Shown piece by piece: positions 6,025 through 12,660 of a DNA stretch of 17,880 bases. Each line of letters begins with the position of its first letter. The first letter of the stretch is position 1. The stretch spans positions 1-17,880 of the forward strand of contig UQTD01000040.1 of NCBI GenBank assembly GCA_900543845.1, in the 5' to 3' direction. Under the pieces are notes generated by a model, which made no database searches, had not been told where the DNA came from, and saw only the letters and a list, made by a program, of their open reading frames with translations. The position numbers and the translations under genes are program-made. Source of the DNA: an uncultured Collinsella sp. GTDB lineage: Bacteria; Actinomycetota; Coriobacteriia; Coriobacteriales; Coriobacteriaceae.

Positions 6025-7236
6025 CTAAAGAGAGAACAAGCGAGCGGTAACCGTCTCGGGAATTCCCTGGCTGTTACGCACCGTTGCGTACGTTAAGAAC
6101 GAGTTCGATTTACCCGCCGTAGCAGGATAATCGCCATACTCCAAAGCTCGGTCGGGTGACAGAAGCGAGCCGTAGGTCTTAGCCGAAGTGTCAATCAAAA
6201 AATGCGACGCCTGAACCTTAACCAGGTATTTGTTTTTCCTTCCCGCAGCGCACGCGAGCGGCTCACGCGAAAGGAAGAGATACGGCCCGCCCTCGTTACC
6301 GATATAGGTGCCCATATTGCCCAGGCTACCCACACCGCTATACGTCGCCTCAATGGAGAACACGAAGGTGTCGCCCATATACACGGCCTCGAAAGGCGAA
6401 ACCGACGAAGGAAGCACCAGCTGAGCTCGCTTCGTGTTGTTGCCGTCAGTCAGGTCGATCGCCGTCATACCGTAATAGACGCCCTCATCATTGTGCACGC
6501 GGGGCGAGATGGTCAGGATGCCGTCGCTCACACGCGGGGCGGATGCGAAGCGGCCCGTCGACTTCCAAATAACCTCAGGCTTGGACTCGCTGGGCGACTG
6601 ACGGTAGCAGTACGAATCGTTACTCGTCTTGGTGCCGCCGGACGAAGGCATCTTATACCAGATGACCGACGACCCATACGCTGTGAAGAGCGGCGGATCG
6701 TAGTTTTCGCCACCGCGGTCGAGCTCGACAGCGTTGCCGGTAAGGGAGGAGCCTGCAAGGTTTTGCGCATAGAGTTTCCAGGACGCATTGGCAAAGTTCA
6801 TCTCGACCCACGCGAACACGCCATCACCCGCGCGAACGTCGTAAAACGCATAACCGGTTCCCTCAATGGGATCCTCGATAAGTGTGGTAAGCGAGCCATC
6901 GCCCAGGTTGAGCACACCAAGCGTATTGGCATGCAGGGCAGAAGCAGGCGCCATCATCGCGGCAGCGTAGTCGCCATCGCAGTAGTACAGCAGCGTGCCC
7001 AGCGGCAGCGTCCACGAGGCTGCGGGCTCAAGATCGATATCGACAGCCTCGTACTCATCAGTGATCGAGACAATCTTCGAATCGTCCTTGATAACCTGCG
7101 GCTCGCCAGCGGCGTCATCACTCGTGCCCGTTTTTTTCGAGCAACCGGCCAGTACGGCAGCAGCACCGGTAGCGGCGCCACCCAGCACAAAACCTCGACG
7201 CGTTATTCCATTCTTAAAGCGATCAGCGATGCTCAT
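6025..7236 (-). CDS. Tat-exported lipoprotein, possible beta-propeller
   Basis: The 403-aa product has a twin-arginine signal (TRRGFVLGG, RR at 13-14) followed by an Ala/Gly-rich segment and lipobox LAGC with Cys32. It should therefore be folded in the cytoplasm, exported by Tat and anchored to the outer face of the membrane. The mature part is rich in short strands ending in Gly/Asp/Trp, with repeats of the type 'DGxFAWVE', 'SSVIWYK' and 'DGILTISPR', suggesting a propeller-like fold. I cannot name a family or enzyme activity. The start is ATG 7236, which overlaps the TAA of the TSCPD gene as TAATG; the longer upstream reading would run into that gene. A Tat signal often goes with cofactor or rapid folding, but no cofactor motif is evident. 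Confidence 0.8.
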   Translation of the reverse strand: MSIADRFKNGITRRGFVLGGAATGAAAVLAGCSKKTGTSDDAAGEPQVIKDDSKIVSITDEYEAVDIDLEPAASWTLPLGTLLYYCDGDYAAAMMAPASALHANTLGVLNLGDGSLTTLIEDPIEGTGYAFYDVRAGDGVFAWVEMNFANASWKLYAQNLAGSSLTGNAVELDRGGENYDPPLFTAYGSSVIWYKMPSSGGTKTSNDSYCYRQSPSESKPEVIWKSTGRFASAPRVSDGILTISPRVHNDEGVYYGMTAIDLTDGNNTKRAQLVLPSSVSPFEAVYMGDTFVFSIEATYSGVGSLGNMGTYIGNEGGPYLFLSREPLACAAGRKNKYLVKVQASHFLIDTSAKTYGSLLSPDRALEYGDYPATAGKSNSFLTYATVRNSQGIPETVTARLFSL

Positions 7237-7499
7237 TAGGCGATCTCTGCGCGAGCGGCCTCGATAGCGCGCGTAAGCTGATCGGCGCAAGAGGTCTTTT
7301 TCATACCGCAGGTATTACCGGCGAGAACCTCGATTACGCGATCGGCGGGAGCGCCTTCGACCAGCCTGGAGATGGCCTTGAGGTTGCCATCGCAGCCGCC
7401 GGTAAACTCGACGCCCAGCACCTTGCTGCCATCGTCAGAGAGATTGAGGTGAATATTGCGAGAGCATACACCCTGAGGCTTGTAGTCAAAACTAATCAT
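7236..7499 (-). CDS. Small TSCPD-domain four-cysteine protein (TIGR03905-like)
   Basis: This 87-aa cytoplasmic protein has cysteines at 12, 36, 64 and 71, in the contexts GVCSRN, GGCDGN, GNTCG and TSCAD. That pattern fits the stand-alone TSCPD family, related to a domain at the ends of some ribonucleotide reductases. Four cysteines suggest zinc or Fe-S binding. The function of the stand-alone family is unknown to me. The ATG at 7499 has AGGGGA about 6 nt upstream. Its stop overlaps the start of the Tat lipoprotein gene, so the pair is translationally coupled. The gene lies 113 nt after the diguanylate cyclase and could be read from it or from a weak promoter near 7535. Confidence 0.85.
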   Translation of the reverse strand: MISFDYKPQGVCSRNIHLNLSDDGSKVLGVEFTGGCDGNLKAISRLVEGAPADRVIEVLAGNTCGMKKTSCADQLTRAIEAARAEIA

Positions 7500-7534
7500 T
7501 GAGATCCCCTCTCAGAAAGAAATTTCAGACGTCT

Positions 7535-7540
7535 ATTATC
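7535..7540 (-). promoter_or_regulatory. Possible -10 box for the TSCPD-lipoprotein pair
   Basis: The minus strand reads GATAAT 36 nt before the ATG, in the 113-nt gap after the diguanylate cyclase gene. I do not see a good -35 box at 16-18 nt, and no clear terminator separates the two units. Confidence 0.22.
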
Positions 7541-7612
7541 CCCACCTGGACCGACTTATTATCGCAAGCACCGATTCAACATCCTACGATGCTTGGACTG
7601 GCGGGGGCAAGA

Positions 7613-9412
7613 TTAGCAGTCCGCACCCTGTACGTGGACCATGCGCTTCTCCCGATACATATTGTGGTCGGCGACGCGATATACATCGGCCAGCGTATTT
7701 CCAGCCGTCTCGACGGTCGCCACGCCAATCGATGCGCTGACCGTCAGGGTCTCATCGCTTACCGCGGCAAGACCGAGACGAAGATCCTGTTCCAGCCCGA
7801 GCGCAGACTCGTTGTCAGTATGGGGGCAAACCAGCAAAAACTCGTCGCCGCCAACGCGCATCGGCAGGTAATCCGCACCAGCCACCCGCCGCAGCACGGA
7901 CGCCGTCCGTCGCAGCAGTTCATCCCCCATCTCGTGACCATAAATGTCGTTGGTCCGCTTGAGATAATTACAGTCCACCATAATCACGCTCACTGGCAAG
8001 TCCTCGTTTACCAGGCTATCTCCACGCGATTCCAGATAGTTGCGGTTGCGAAGCCCCGTCAGTTTATCTTGGTATGACAGCTCCTCGGCATGCTTGACCA
8101 TCGATATGTTGTGCGTCGCCACGACGACCGAATCCAGCCGGCCTTGCTCATCGCGATGCTGGGGGACAACCTGTAGCGAGTACCAAGCGCCTCGACAATC
8201 TCGCACCTCGGCAGCCAAGTACGGTACGCCCTCCATACGTTCACGAAGCGTACTTATATCTACGAGTCCCACAACCGCTTCGCGGCTTTCGGGACTCACG
8301 ATATCCCGGCAGACTGTGTCCATAAAGTCATATGCCTCGTTGTGCTCGGCAAATATCTTCGCTATCGCCGGCGACATATTGATTCCCTCGATCTCGAGGG
8401 TGTCGAGATGCAAAAGGAAGGTCGAATCGTAGATGGCGCTTATGGCATTGATAATGCCGAGCTGTTTATCCTTTTCGACCAAATTGCGGTGGTCAACGAT
8501 ATTTCGAGCCAACAGCACCACGACCCAAAACGCAAGGCACACCAAGACGCCGGCGGCGACAAATGAAATCCTGTCAGACATGACCTCAGATTTGGGATAG
8601 AGCGCAAACAGGCGGTAGTCCTTATATGCCGCACGCACGGCATATAAGGTGGTTCCCCGATATTCGATACGTGTTATGCCCTCGTCTTTCCAGTCAATTC
8701 CGCTATCGGCGAGAAGCCGGGCAAGGGTTATATCGACGGTCGAATCGTTTGAGGAAACGATTTGCGCATCGCGCATCACAAGCACTGTTGGACTCTGATG
8801 GAACGTGTTGTTCACAAGGACGTCGGCGATCGTGTATGAATAGTCATCGGCGGGCTCAGCCGCAAGGGATCGATACCCCAACGCTACCCCATCACCGTAT
8901 GGAACGGCACTCACGGCAAAGTCGACACCGCGGCGCTCGACAGCGGTCGAGTAGGAAACTTTGGAACCTCGATACATCGATGCGATCGACGAACAGGCCA
9001 GCTCCTCTCGCCACAGCATGAGTGGATCGCGGCCGTCGACATCGTAATGGGCGACCATATGACCATCGGCGTCCATGACCAACATTCCCGAAAGGCTCTC
9101 GGTATGGACATATTCCTCGACCAGATCGTCGTTGACTTCGAATCGATCAGGCGGCAAGAACGTCGCAAACGACTCGAGCGCCGCATCCAAATTGTGCGTC
9201 GCCTCGGTTTTTCTTCCCTGTTCATATCGGTCATATTTTTCGCAGGCATTTTTTAAAAACACCATGGTTTCCTGGCCGAAACCAAGCGTTTTATCAAGGC
9301 AGCGATGCGTGCCGACCATATAGAGCAGACTCAGTAGGGCAACGCTGGCCACGATGCCGATGACCACTGCGGCTAAACTCTTTCGGCGAAAGCGGCACTC
9401 GTCATTTGTCAT
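7613..9412 (-). CDS. Membrane diguanylate cyclase with sensor and PAS-like regions (GGDEF)
   Basis: The 599-aa protein should make c-di-GMP from two GTP. TM1 is about 13-33, an extracytoplasmic sensor-like region about 34-281, and TM2 about 282-303. A PAS-like region (about 318-440) precedes the GGDEF domain (about 445-599). Active-site features are present: VDCNYLK with Asp480, NDIYGHEMGDELL, and GGDEF at 521-525, so it is predicted active. The inhibitory I-site RxxD is absent; the equivalent residues are GADY (512-515). No EAL domain is attached. The ATG at 9412 overlaps the stop of the binding-protein gene as ATGA and has AAGGAG 7 nt upstream. Coupling suggests the two products act together. 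Confidence 0.93.
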   Translation of the reverse strand: MTNDECRFRRKSLAAVVIGIVASVALLSLLYMVGTHRCLDKTLGFGQETMVFLKNACEKYDRYEQGRKTEATHNLDAALESFATFLPPDRFEVNDDLVEEYVHTESLSGMLVMDADGHMVAHYDVDGRDPLMLWREELACSSIASMYRGSKVSYSTAVERRGVDFAVSAVPYGDGVALGYRSLAAEPADDYSYTIADVLVNNTFHQSPTVLVMRDAQIVSSNDSTVDITLARLLADSGIDWKDEGITRIEYRGTTLYAVRAAYKDYRLFALYPKSEVMSDRISFVAAGVLVCLAFWVVVLLARNIVDHRNLVEKDKQLGIINAISAIYDSTFLLHLDTLEIEGINMSPAIAKIFAEHNEAYDFMDTVCRDIVSPESREAVVGLVDISTLRERMEGVPYLAAEVRDCRGAWYSLQVVPQHRDEQGRLDSVVVATHNISMVKHAEELSYQDKLTGLRNRNYLESRGDSLVNEDLPVSVIMVDCNYLKRTNDIYGHEMGDELLRRTASVLRRVAGADYLPMRVGGDEFLLVCPHTDNESALGLEQDLRLGLAAVSDETLTVSASIGVATVETAGNTLADVYRVADHNMYREKRMVHVQGADC

Positions 9413-10245
9413 GATTCCGCTCCTTGCCCGCCTGTCGTCGCTCCTGCCTTGTAATTGTCCACAATGTGCTCTATCGTGCCGTCTCGATCCATGTCGAACA
9501 GCGCGGTATCGAGGTTTTTGACGTACTCCCCCTCATAGCCATCATCAAACGCGACGCCCAGGTCAACCGTCATAACGTTGCCGGCGAACACACGATAAAC
9601 GCCAGAATACTGGGCAACGAGTCGATCAAGCGACTGAACGTCCGCCATCCAACAGTCGACATACCCTTTGGCGAGGGCGGCTTTGCAGAGTTCGGCAGAA
9701 CCATACGATTTGATTTGCACGTCCGGCGAGATATCCAGATCCCCTGCGAGCAATCGGCGTTCGCTCACCGAGCCCGCAATCACCGCAATGGTCTTGCTTC
9801 CATCGAGATGCGCCAAGGACGTGATGCCACTCGTTTTCTTGGCGGCGACCGAAACCGTCAGGGTCAAATACGGCTCGGTCCAGTAATACTTATCCTCGCG
9901 ATAACAGGGAGAATAGTCGCACCACAGGCAATCGATATCGCCGTTTTTGAGTAGGCGGTCGCGGTCATTCCAAGATATGTCGATAAATTGCGGCTTAATC
10001 CCCGCGCGCTTGCAGGCCTCGCGGGCGATGTCGATATCGATACCGGCGTAATCGCCCGTGGTATCGACATACACATAGGGGTCGTTATCCGTAACGCCGA
10101 TTTTGAGTACCGGGAGGTCTTTGTCGGCTTCATTCGGGGAGGAAGAACTGCTTCGAACGGTATACGTCAGGGCGCCCACACAGACGGCAACAAGAAGTAT
10201 GAGCGTAAACGAGACGATGGCGGCTCGCTTGATACGTCTGGGCAC
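9409..10245 (-). CDS. Membrane-anchored family 3 solute-binding protein
   Basis: The 278-aa product has a basic start and one hydrophobic segment (about 8-29). A short Ser-rich linker and a periplasmic-binding domain (about 45-265) follow: LKIGVTDNDPYV, GDYAGIDIDIA, NGDIDCLWC, and TEPYLTLTVSVAA. These match family 3 (amino-acid-type) binding proteins. There is no good lipobox (the only candidate is VAVC) and no signal-peptidase site, so it is probably a membrane-tethered domain facing outwards. The GTG at 10245 is preferred, with AAGGGA 5 nt upstream; the longer frame would include the purB terminator. No ABC permease or ATPase gene adjoins. Its TGA overlaps the cyclase ATG, so I infer a ligand receptor for the cyclase rather than a transporter part. 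Cys106, 109 and 114 are unusual for the family. Confidence 0.82.
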   Translation of the reverse strand: MPRRIKRAAIVSFTLILLVAVCVGALTYTVRSSSSSPNEADKDLPVLKIGVTDNDPYVYVDTTGDYAGIDIDIAREACKRAGIKPQFIDISWNDRDRLLKNGDIDCLWCDYSPCYREDKYYWTEPYLTLTVSVAAKKTSGITSLAHLDGSKTIAVIAGSVSERRLLAGDLDISPDVQIKSYGSAELCKAALAKGYVDCWMADVQSLDRLVAQYSGVYRVFAGNVMTVDLGVAFDDGYEGEYVKNLDTALFDMDRDGTIEHIVDNYKAGATTGGQGAES

Positions 10246-10279
10246 GCGCCTCCCTTCATCGAAACAGCAGTCGGTTTTT

Positions 10280-10306
10280 ATTTTATACCCGGGGCTGATG
10301 TGGCAA
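10280..10306 (-). promoter_or_regulatory. Candidate promoter of the binding-protein/cyclase operon
   Basis: The minus strand has TTGCCA (10306-10301) followed by an AT-rich run containing TATAAA (10287-10282) and TAAAAT (10285-10280). Spacing is short (13-15 nt), so the -35 assignment is weak. It lies right after the purB terminator, where a new promoter is expected. Confidence 0.35.
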
Positions 10307-10307
10307 T

Positions 10308-10340
10308 AAAAAAGCGCCTCGCCCAAGATGGGCAAGGCGC
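10308..10340 (-). terminator. purB terminator
   Basis: On the minus strand GCGCCTTGCCC pairs with GGGCGAGGCGC (one U-G wobble), with a 5-nt loop and six U (10313-10308). It lies 43 nt after the purB stop codon and should separate purB from the binding-protein operon. Confidence 0.88.
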
Positions 10341-10383
10341 CAAAGGCTGAAATGCATCCGCAAGCGGTCAAATTAGGTTAACC

Positions 10384-11730
10384 CTACTCGAAGTTCAGCT
10401 GCTCCAAGCGATCGAAGACCGTATCGATGCGGGTGAGGAAGTCCCACGGATCAAAGATCTCGTCGAGTTTCTCCTGGCTGACGGTGCAGCGCGGATCGGC
10501 CTCGAGACGCTCCTTAAAGGTGGGGCCAGAGACACAATCCTGCACCTCATGCCAGGTGGCCATGGCATTTTCCTGCACGATGGCGTAGGCGTCCTCGCGG
10601 GTGATGCCCGTATCGACGAGGGCCAGCAGGACCTTAGAGGAGAAGATGAGGCCGCGAGTCTTGTTGAGGTTGGCCATCATGCGGGCCGGATACAGTTGCA
10701 GGCCGTCGATAACGCGAATGAGGCACTGGAACATATGGTCAAGCGCGATGAAGCTATCGGCCTGGGCGACACGCTCGGCAGAGGAGTGCGAAATGTCGCG
10801 CTCGTGCCACAGGGCAACGTTGTCGAAGGCGACCTGGGCGTTGGACTTCACGACGCGCGACAGGCCGCAGACCTTCTCCATGGTGATGGGGTTGCGCTTG
10901 TGCGGCATGGCGGAGCTGCCCTTTTGGCCCTTGCGGAAGGGCTCCTCGGCCTCGAGCGTATCGGTCTTCTGCAGGTTGCGGACCTCGGTCGCGATGCGCT
11001 CGCAGGTGGCCGCTGTAGTGGCAAGCACGCCGGCAAGGTAGGCGTGGTGATCGCGGCTGATGACCTGCGTGGACAGCGGATCGTGGACCAGGCCCAGGTG
11101 CTCGCAGACGTACTCCTCGACGAACGGCTCGATGGAGCTGTAGGTGCCGACGGCACCGGAGATGGCACCGAAGGCAACGTTCTTGCGAGCGTCCTCAAGA
11201 CGATCGAGATCGCGCTTGAGCTCCCATGCCCAAGAGCCAAACTTCATACCGAAGGTCATCGGCTCGGCATGGATGCCATGGGTGCGGCCGGCGCAGAGCG
11301 TATTGCGCTCCTCGAAGGCACGACGCTTGCAGATCACGCCGAGCTTCTTAACGTCCTCGATAATCAGGTCACACGCCTGAGTAAGCTGATAGCACAGAGC
11401 CGTATCACCCAGGTCGGAGCTGGTCATACCGTAGTGAACCCAGCGGCTAGGCTTGGGCTCGCCCTCGGGAACATCGGCGTCGATATATTCCTTCATGTTG
11501 GTCAGGAAGGCGATGACATCGTGGCGCGTGACCTCCTCGATCTCGTCAACCTTCGCCTTCTCAAAGTTGGCGTGGTCGCGAATCCACTGGGCCTCTTCTT
11601 TGGAAATACCGATCTTGCCGAGCTCCGCCTGAGCCTCGCAGGCCAGGACCTCAATCTCCTGCCAAATGGCGTACTTGTTCTCGAGGGAGAAGATGTGTCC
11701 CATCTCCGGGCGGGTATAGCGATCGATCAT
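10384..11730 (-). CDS. purB: Adenylosuccinate lyase
   Basis: PurB cleaves SAICAR to AICAR and adenylosuccinate to AMP, releasing fumarate both times (EC 4.3.2.2), in the cytoplasm. The 448-aa sequence carries the fumarase/aspartase superfamily blocks: MTSSDLGDT (102-110), GRTHGIHAEPMT with His151, and the catalytic-loop signature GSSAMPHKRNP (271-281). All are intact. The ATG at 11730 is used because AAAAGGAG lies 5 nt upstream; a Met 14 codons earlier lacks a site. It is a single-gene unit with its own terminator (10308-10340) and a likely -10 at 11775-11780. It works two places after the CAIR step, directly after the PurC reaction encoded elsewhere in this window. Confidence 0.96.
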   Translation of the reverse strand: MIDRYTRPEMGHIFSLENKYAIWQEIEVLACEAQAELGKIGISKEEAQWIRDHANFEKAKVDEIEEVTRHDVIAFLTNMKEYIDADVPEGEPKPSRWVHYGMTSSDLGDTALCYQLTQACDLIIEDVKKLGVICKRRAFEERNTLCAGRTHGIHAEPMTFGMKFGSWAWELKRDLDRLEDARKNVAFGAISGAVGTYSSIEPFVEEYVCEHLGLVHDPLSTQVISRDHHAYLAGVLATTAATCERIATEVRNLQKTDTLEAEEPFRKGQKGSSAMPHKRNPITMEKVCGLSRVVKSNAQVAFDNVALWHERDISHSSAERVAQADSFIALDHMFQCLIRVIDGLQLYPARMMANLNKTRGLIFSSKVLLALVDTGITREDAYAIVQENAMATWHEVQDCVSGPTFKERLEADPRCTVSQEKLDEIFDPWDFLTRIDTVFDRLEQLNFE

Positions 11731-11774
11731 AGCGGCTCCTTTTTGGTTATTGGCACGTTGGTCGTAACCCAACC

Positions 11775-11780
11775 ATTGTA
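11775..11780 (-). promoter_or_regulatory. Likely -10 box of purB
   Basis: The minus strand reads TACAAT 45 nt before the purB ATG, which would give a leader of about 38 nt. No good TTGACA-like box lies 16-18 nt further up, so the promoter may need an activator, or the assignment may be wrong. No riboswitch structure is recognised. Confidence 0.4.
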
Positions 11781-11835
11781 CCGTGCGCAGGTGCGAGTAT
11801 GGGCAGTAGGCATTAACCTAACATTTTGTAGCATA

Positions 11836-11893
11836 AGAGCGGGCATGGGAACGTCCGCGTATTTGCTTCGCAAATCCGCACCGGCTGCGGTCG
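11836..11893 (-). repeat. tRNA-Gly tail + hairpin repeat, copy A
   Basis: Contains AGCGGGC and a slightly altered copy of the tRNA-Gly T-arm/acceptor tail, then a 43-bp segment essentially identical to copy C. The centre is a perfect stem ATTTGC/GCAAAT with loop TTC. It lies 131 bp from copy B. Confidence 0.65.
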
Positions 11894-11965
11894 GCATGCC
11901 CCAGTCCACGAAACCGCCGAAGGAGACCAGATCGAGCCGAGTGTCCCAGCATCCCCTTTGGCTGA

Positions 11966-12022
11966 TGGAGCGGGCAACGGGACGTCTGCGCGTCCGCGTC
12001 GCGGACGTACACCGGCTGTGGG
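11966..12022 (-). repeat. tRNA-Gly tail + hairpin repeat, copy B
   Basis: The left part, TGGAGCGGGCAACGGGA, is identical to the 3' end of the intact tRNA-Gly gene including the CCA. It is followed by a hairpin with the same layout as copies A and C but a different stem, GTCCGC/GCGGAC around GTC. Both arms changed together, so pairing is kept. Confidence 0.7.
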
Positions 12023-12096
12023 CAATCTCCTCAGGTTCACGGAGACAACGGGGAAGACTTCGCTGGATTTACCGTCCCCATGCCTCCCGTGCTCGG

Positions 12097-12155
12097 TGGA
12101 GCGGGCAACGGGACGTCCGCGTATTTGCTTCGCAAATCCGCACCGGCTGCGGTCG
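12097..12155 (-). repeat. tRNA-Gly tail + hairpin repeat, copy C
   Basis: It starts with the same 17 bases as the intact tRNA-Gly 3' end (12289-12305, same orientation) and continues with the ATTTGC/GCAAAT hairpin segment shared with copy A. It also forms the left end of the longer element 12097-12244. Confidence 0.7.
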
Positions 12156-12244
12156 CCTATCGGCGACCTTGCCTGCTCGCTATAAACGCTTCGCGTTTAT
12201 TTAACGCTCGCACCCTGGCGGGTTCGAGTCCCGGCGCCTTATTG
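12097..12244. repeat. Hairpin-rich element next to tRNA-Gly terminator
   Basis: This 148-bp element runs from a tRNA-Gly tail at its left end to a plus-strand T-arm-like CGGGTTCGAGTCCCG followed by 12 bases that end exactly at the A6 of the tRNA-Gly terminator. The interior carries ATTTGC/GCAAAT, GGTCGCC/GGCGACC (loop TATC) and ATAAACGC/GCGTTTAT (loop TTC). The last stem and the CGGGTTCGA end match the order in the Lys-locus element (346-481). It encodes nothing obvious. A non-autonomous mobile repeat or a structured RNA are the main options. Confidence 0.5.
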
Positions 12245-12279
12245 AAAAAAGCACGACACCGGAACGGTGTCGTGCTTTT
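12245..12279 (-). terminator. tRNA-Gly terminator, possibly bidirectional
   Basis: An 11-bp perfect stem, AGCACGACACC/GGTGTCGTGCT with a 5-nt loop (12250-12276), is followed on the minus strand by U6 (12250-12245). On the plus strand it is followed by TTTTAC and then a T8 run, so it may act from both sides. It begins 13 nt past the tRNA-Gly CCA. Confidence 0.85.
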
Positions 12280-12288
12280 ACTTTTTTT

Positions 12289-12363
12289 TGGAGCGGGCAA
12301 CGGGACTCGAACCCGCGAGTGTCAGCTTGGGAAGCTGATGCCTTACCACTTGGCGATGCCCGC
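12289..12363 (-). tRNA. tRNA-Gly (anticodon CCC), CCA encoded
   Basis: The minus strand from 12363 folds as a cloverleaf: acceptor GCGGGCA with TGCCCGC, a short D arm GCC/GGC, and anticodon stem TCAGC/GCTGA with loop TTCCCAA (anticodon CCC). The T arm is GCGGG-TTCGAGT-CCCGT, the discriminator T, and the CCA is encoded (12291-12289). It decodes GGG glycine codons. It has its own promoter (12377-12406) and terminator (12245-12279). Partial copies of its 3' tail occur three times downstream. Confidence 0.95.
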
Positions 12364-12376
12364 TTGTGTGTTGGCT

Positions 12377-12406
12377 AGTATAACGCGGTTGTCTTGTTTG
12401 ATACAA
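12377..12406 (-). promoter_or_regulatory. Promoter of tRNA-Gly
   Basis: On the minus strand, TTGTAT (12406-12401), an 18-nt spacer and TATACT (12382-12377). The start would fall about 7 nt before the tRNA 5' end. Confidence 0.7.
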
Positions 12407-12604
12407 GAGTGTCGATGCTTGTTTTAGCTGTGGAGAATCGTTTGAAAACCGCGCCAATTGTGGAGATGAGGACCTTTGTCTTTCTTTTCTTACCATCTTC
12501 TAGCTGCGTTTTTATCTGATTGTTGTATTTGAGCTCGATTTATCAGAAATCGGGCAAGCTTTTGGTCAGCTTCCGGTACTTACCCGCATGAACCATGGCG
12601 GTAG

Positions 12605-12653
12605 CCTCATCCCAAGCGCCGCGGCCTCCCCGTGCGGCGCACGAGGGATAAGG
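12605..12653 (+). promoter_or_regulatory. 5' UTR hairpin reaching the adhesin ribosome binding site
   Basis: Two stacked helices, ATCCC/GGGAT (12609-12613 with 12645-12649) and GCGCCGC/GCGGCGC (12616-12622 with 12634-12640), end right beside the AAGGAG at 12650-12655. After one mismatch, CCT (12605-12607) can pair with the AGG of that site. A competing small hairpin, GGC-GGTA-GCC (12597-12606), would free it. It could be a translational switch. I cannot match the leader to a known riboswitch, and I could not settle a promoter in 12407-12560. Confidence 0.45.
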
Positions 12654-12660
12654 AGCAGCC

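Larger units (their letters stand above)
11781..12244. other. Gene-free region with tRNA-Gly-tail repeats
   Basis: No protein gene is supported; a long plus-strand frame crossing here is the antisense of purB. It contains three copies of the tRNA-Gly 3' tail joined to a hairpin (starting at 11836, 11966 and 12097) at a constant 131-bp step, then an extra hairpin cluster (12147-12202) and a T-arm-like end at 12220-12244. Spacer segments 11894-11965 and 12023-12096 hold nothing else I can identify. Confidence 0.6.

Noticed and set aside
10170..10200. Lipobox in the family 3 binding protein
   Set aside because: The only Cys near the hydrophobic segment lies in VAVC, with Val at -1, inside the membrane span rather than at its end. 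An uncleaved anchor is more likely.
11925..11940. Cobalamin-riboswitch B12 box (GGAGACC)
   Set aside because: Only the seven-base core matches; no surrounding helices and no B12-related gene follows.
11836..12155. CRISPR-like array (three repeats, similar spacers)
   Set aside because: Repeats are tRNA-tail plus hairpin of about 58 bp, spacers of about 72 bp show traces of common origin, there are only three units, and no cas genes are present.
10549..12204. Long plus-strand open frame (551 codons) opposite purB
   Set aside because: It is the antisense of the clearly real purB and runs on through the tRNA-Gly-tail repeats. Its residues look like reverse-strand translation of GC-rich codons and it has no convincing ribosome binding site.
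12541..12660. c-di-GMP riboswitch upstream of the adhesin
   Set aside because: It was tempting because of the cyclase in the window and stretches like GGGCAAGC and GGTAGCC. However, the conserved GCAAAGC core and the tetraloop-receptor layout are not there.
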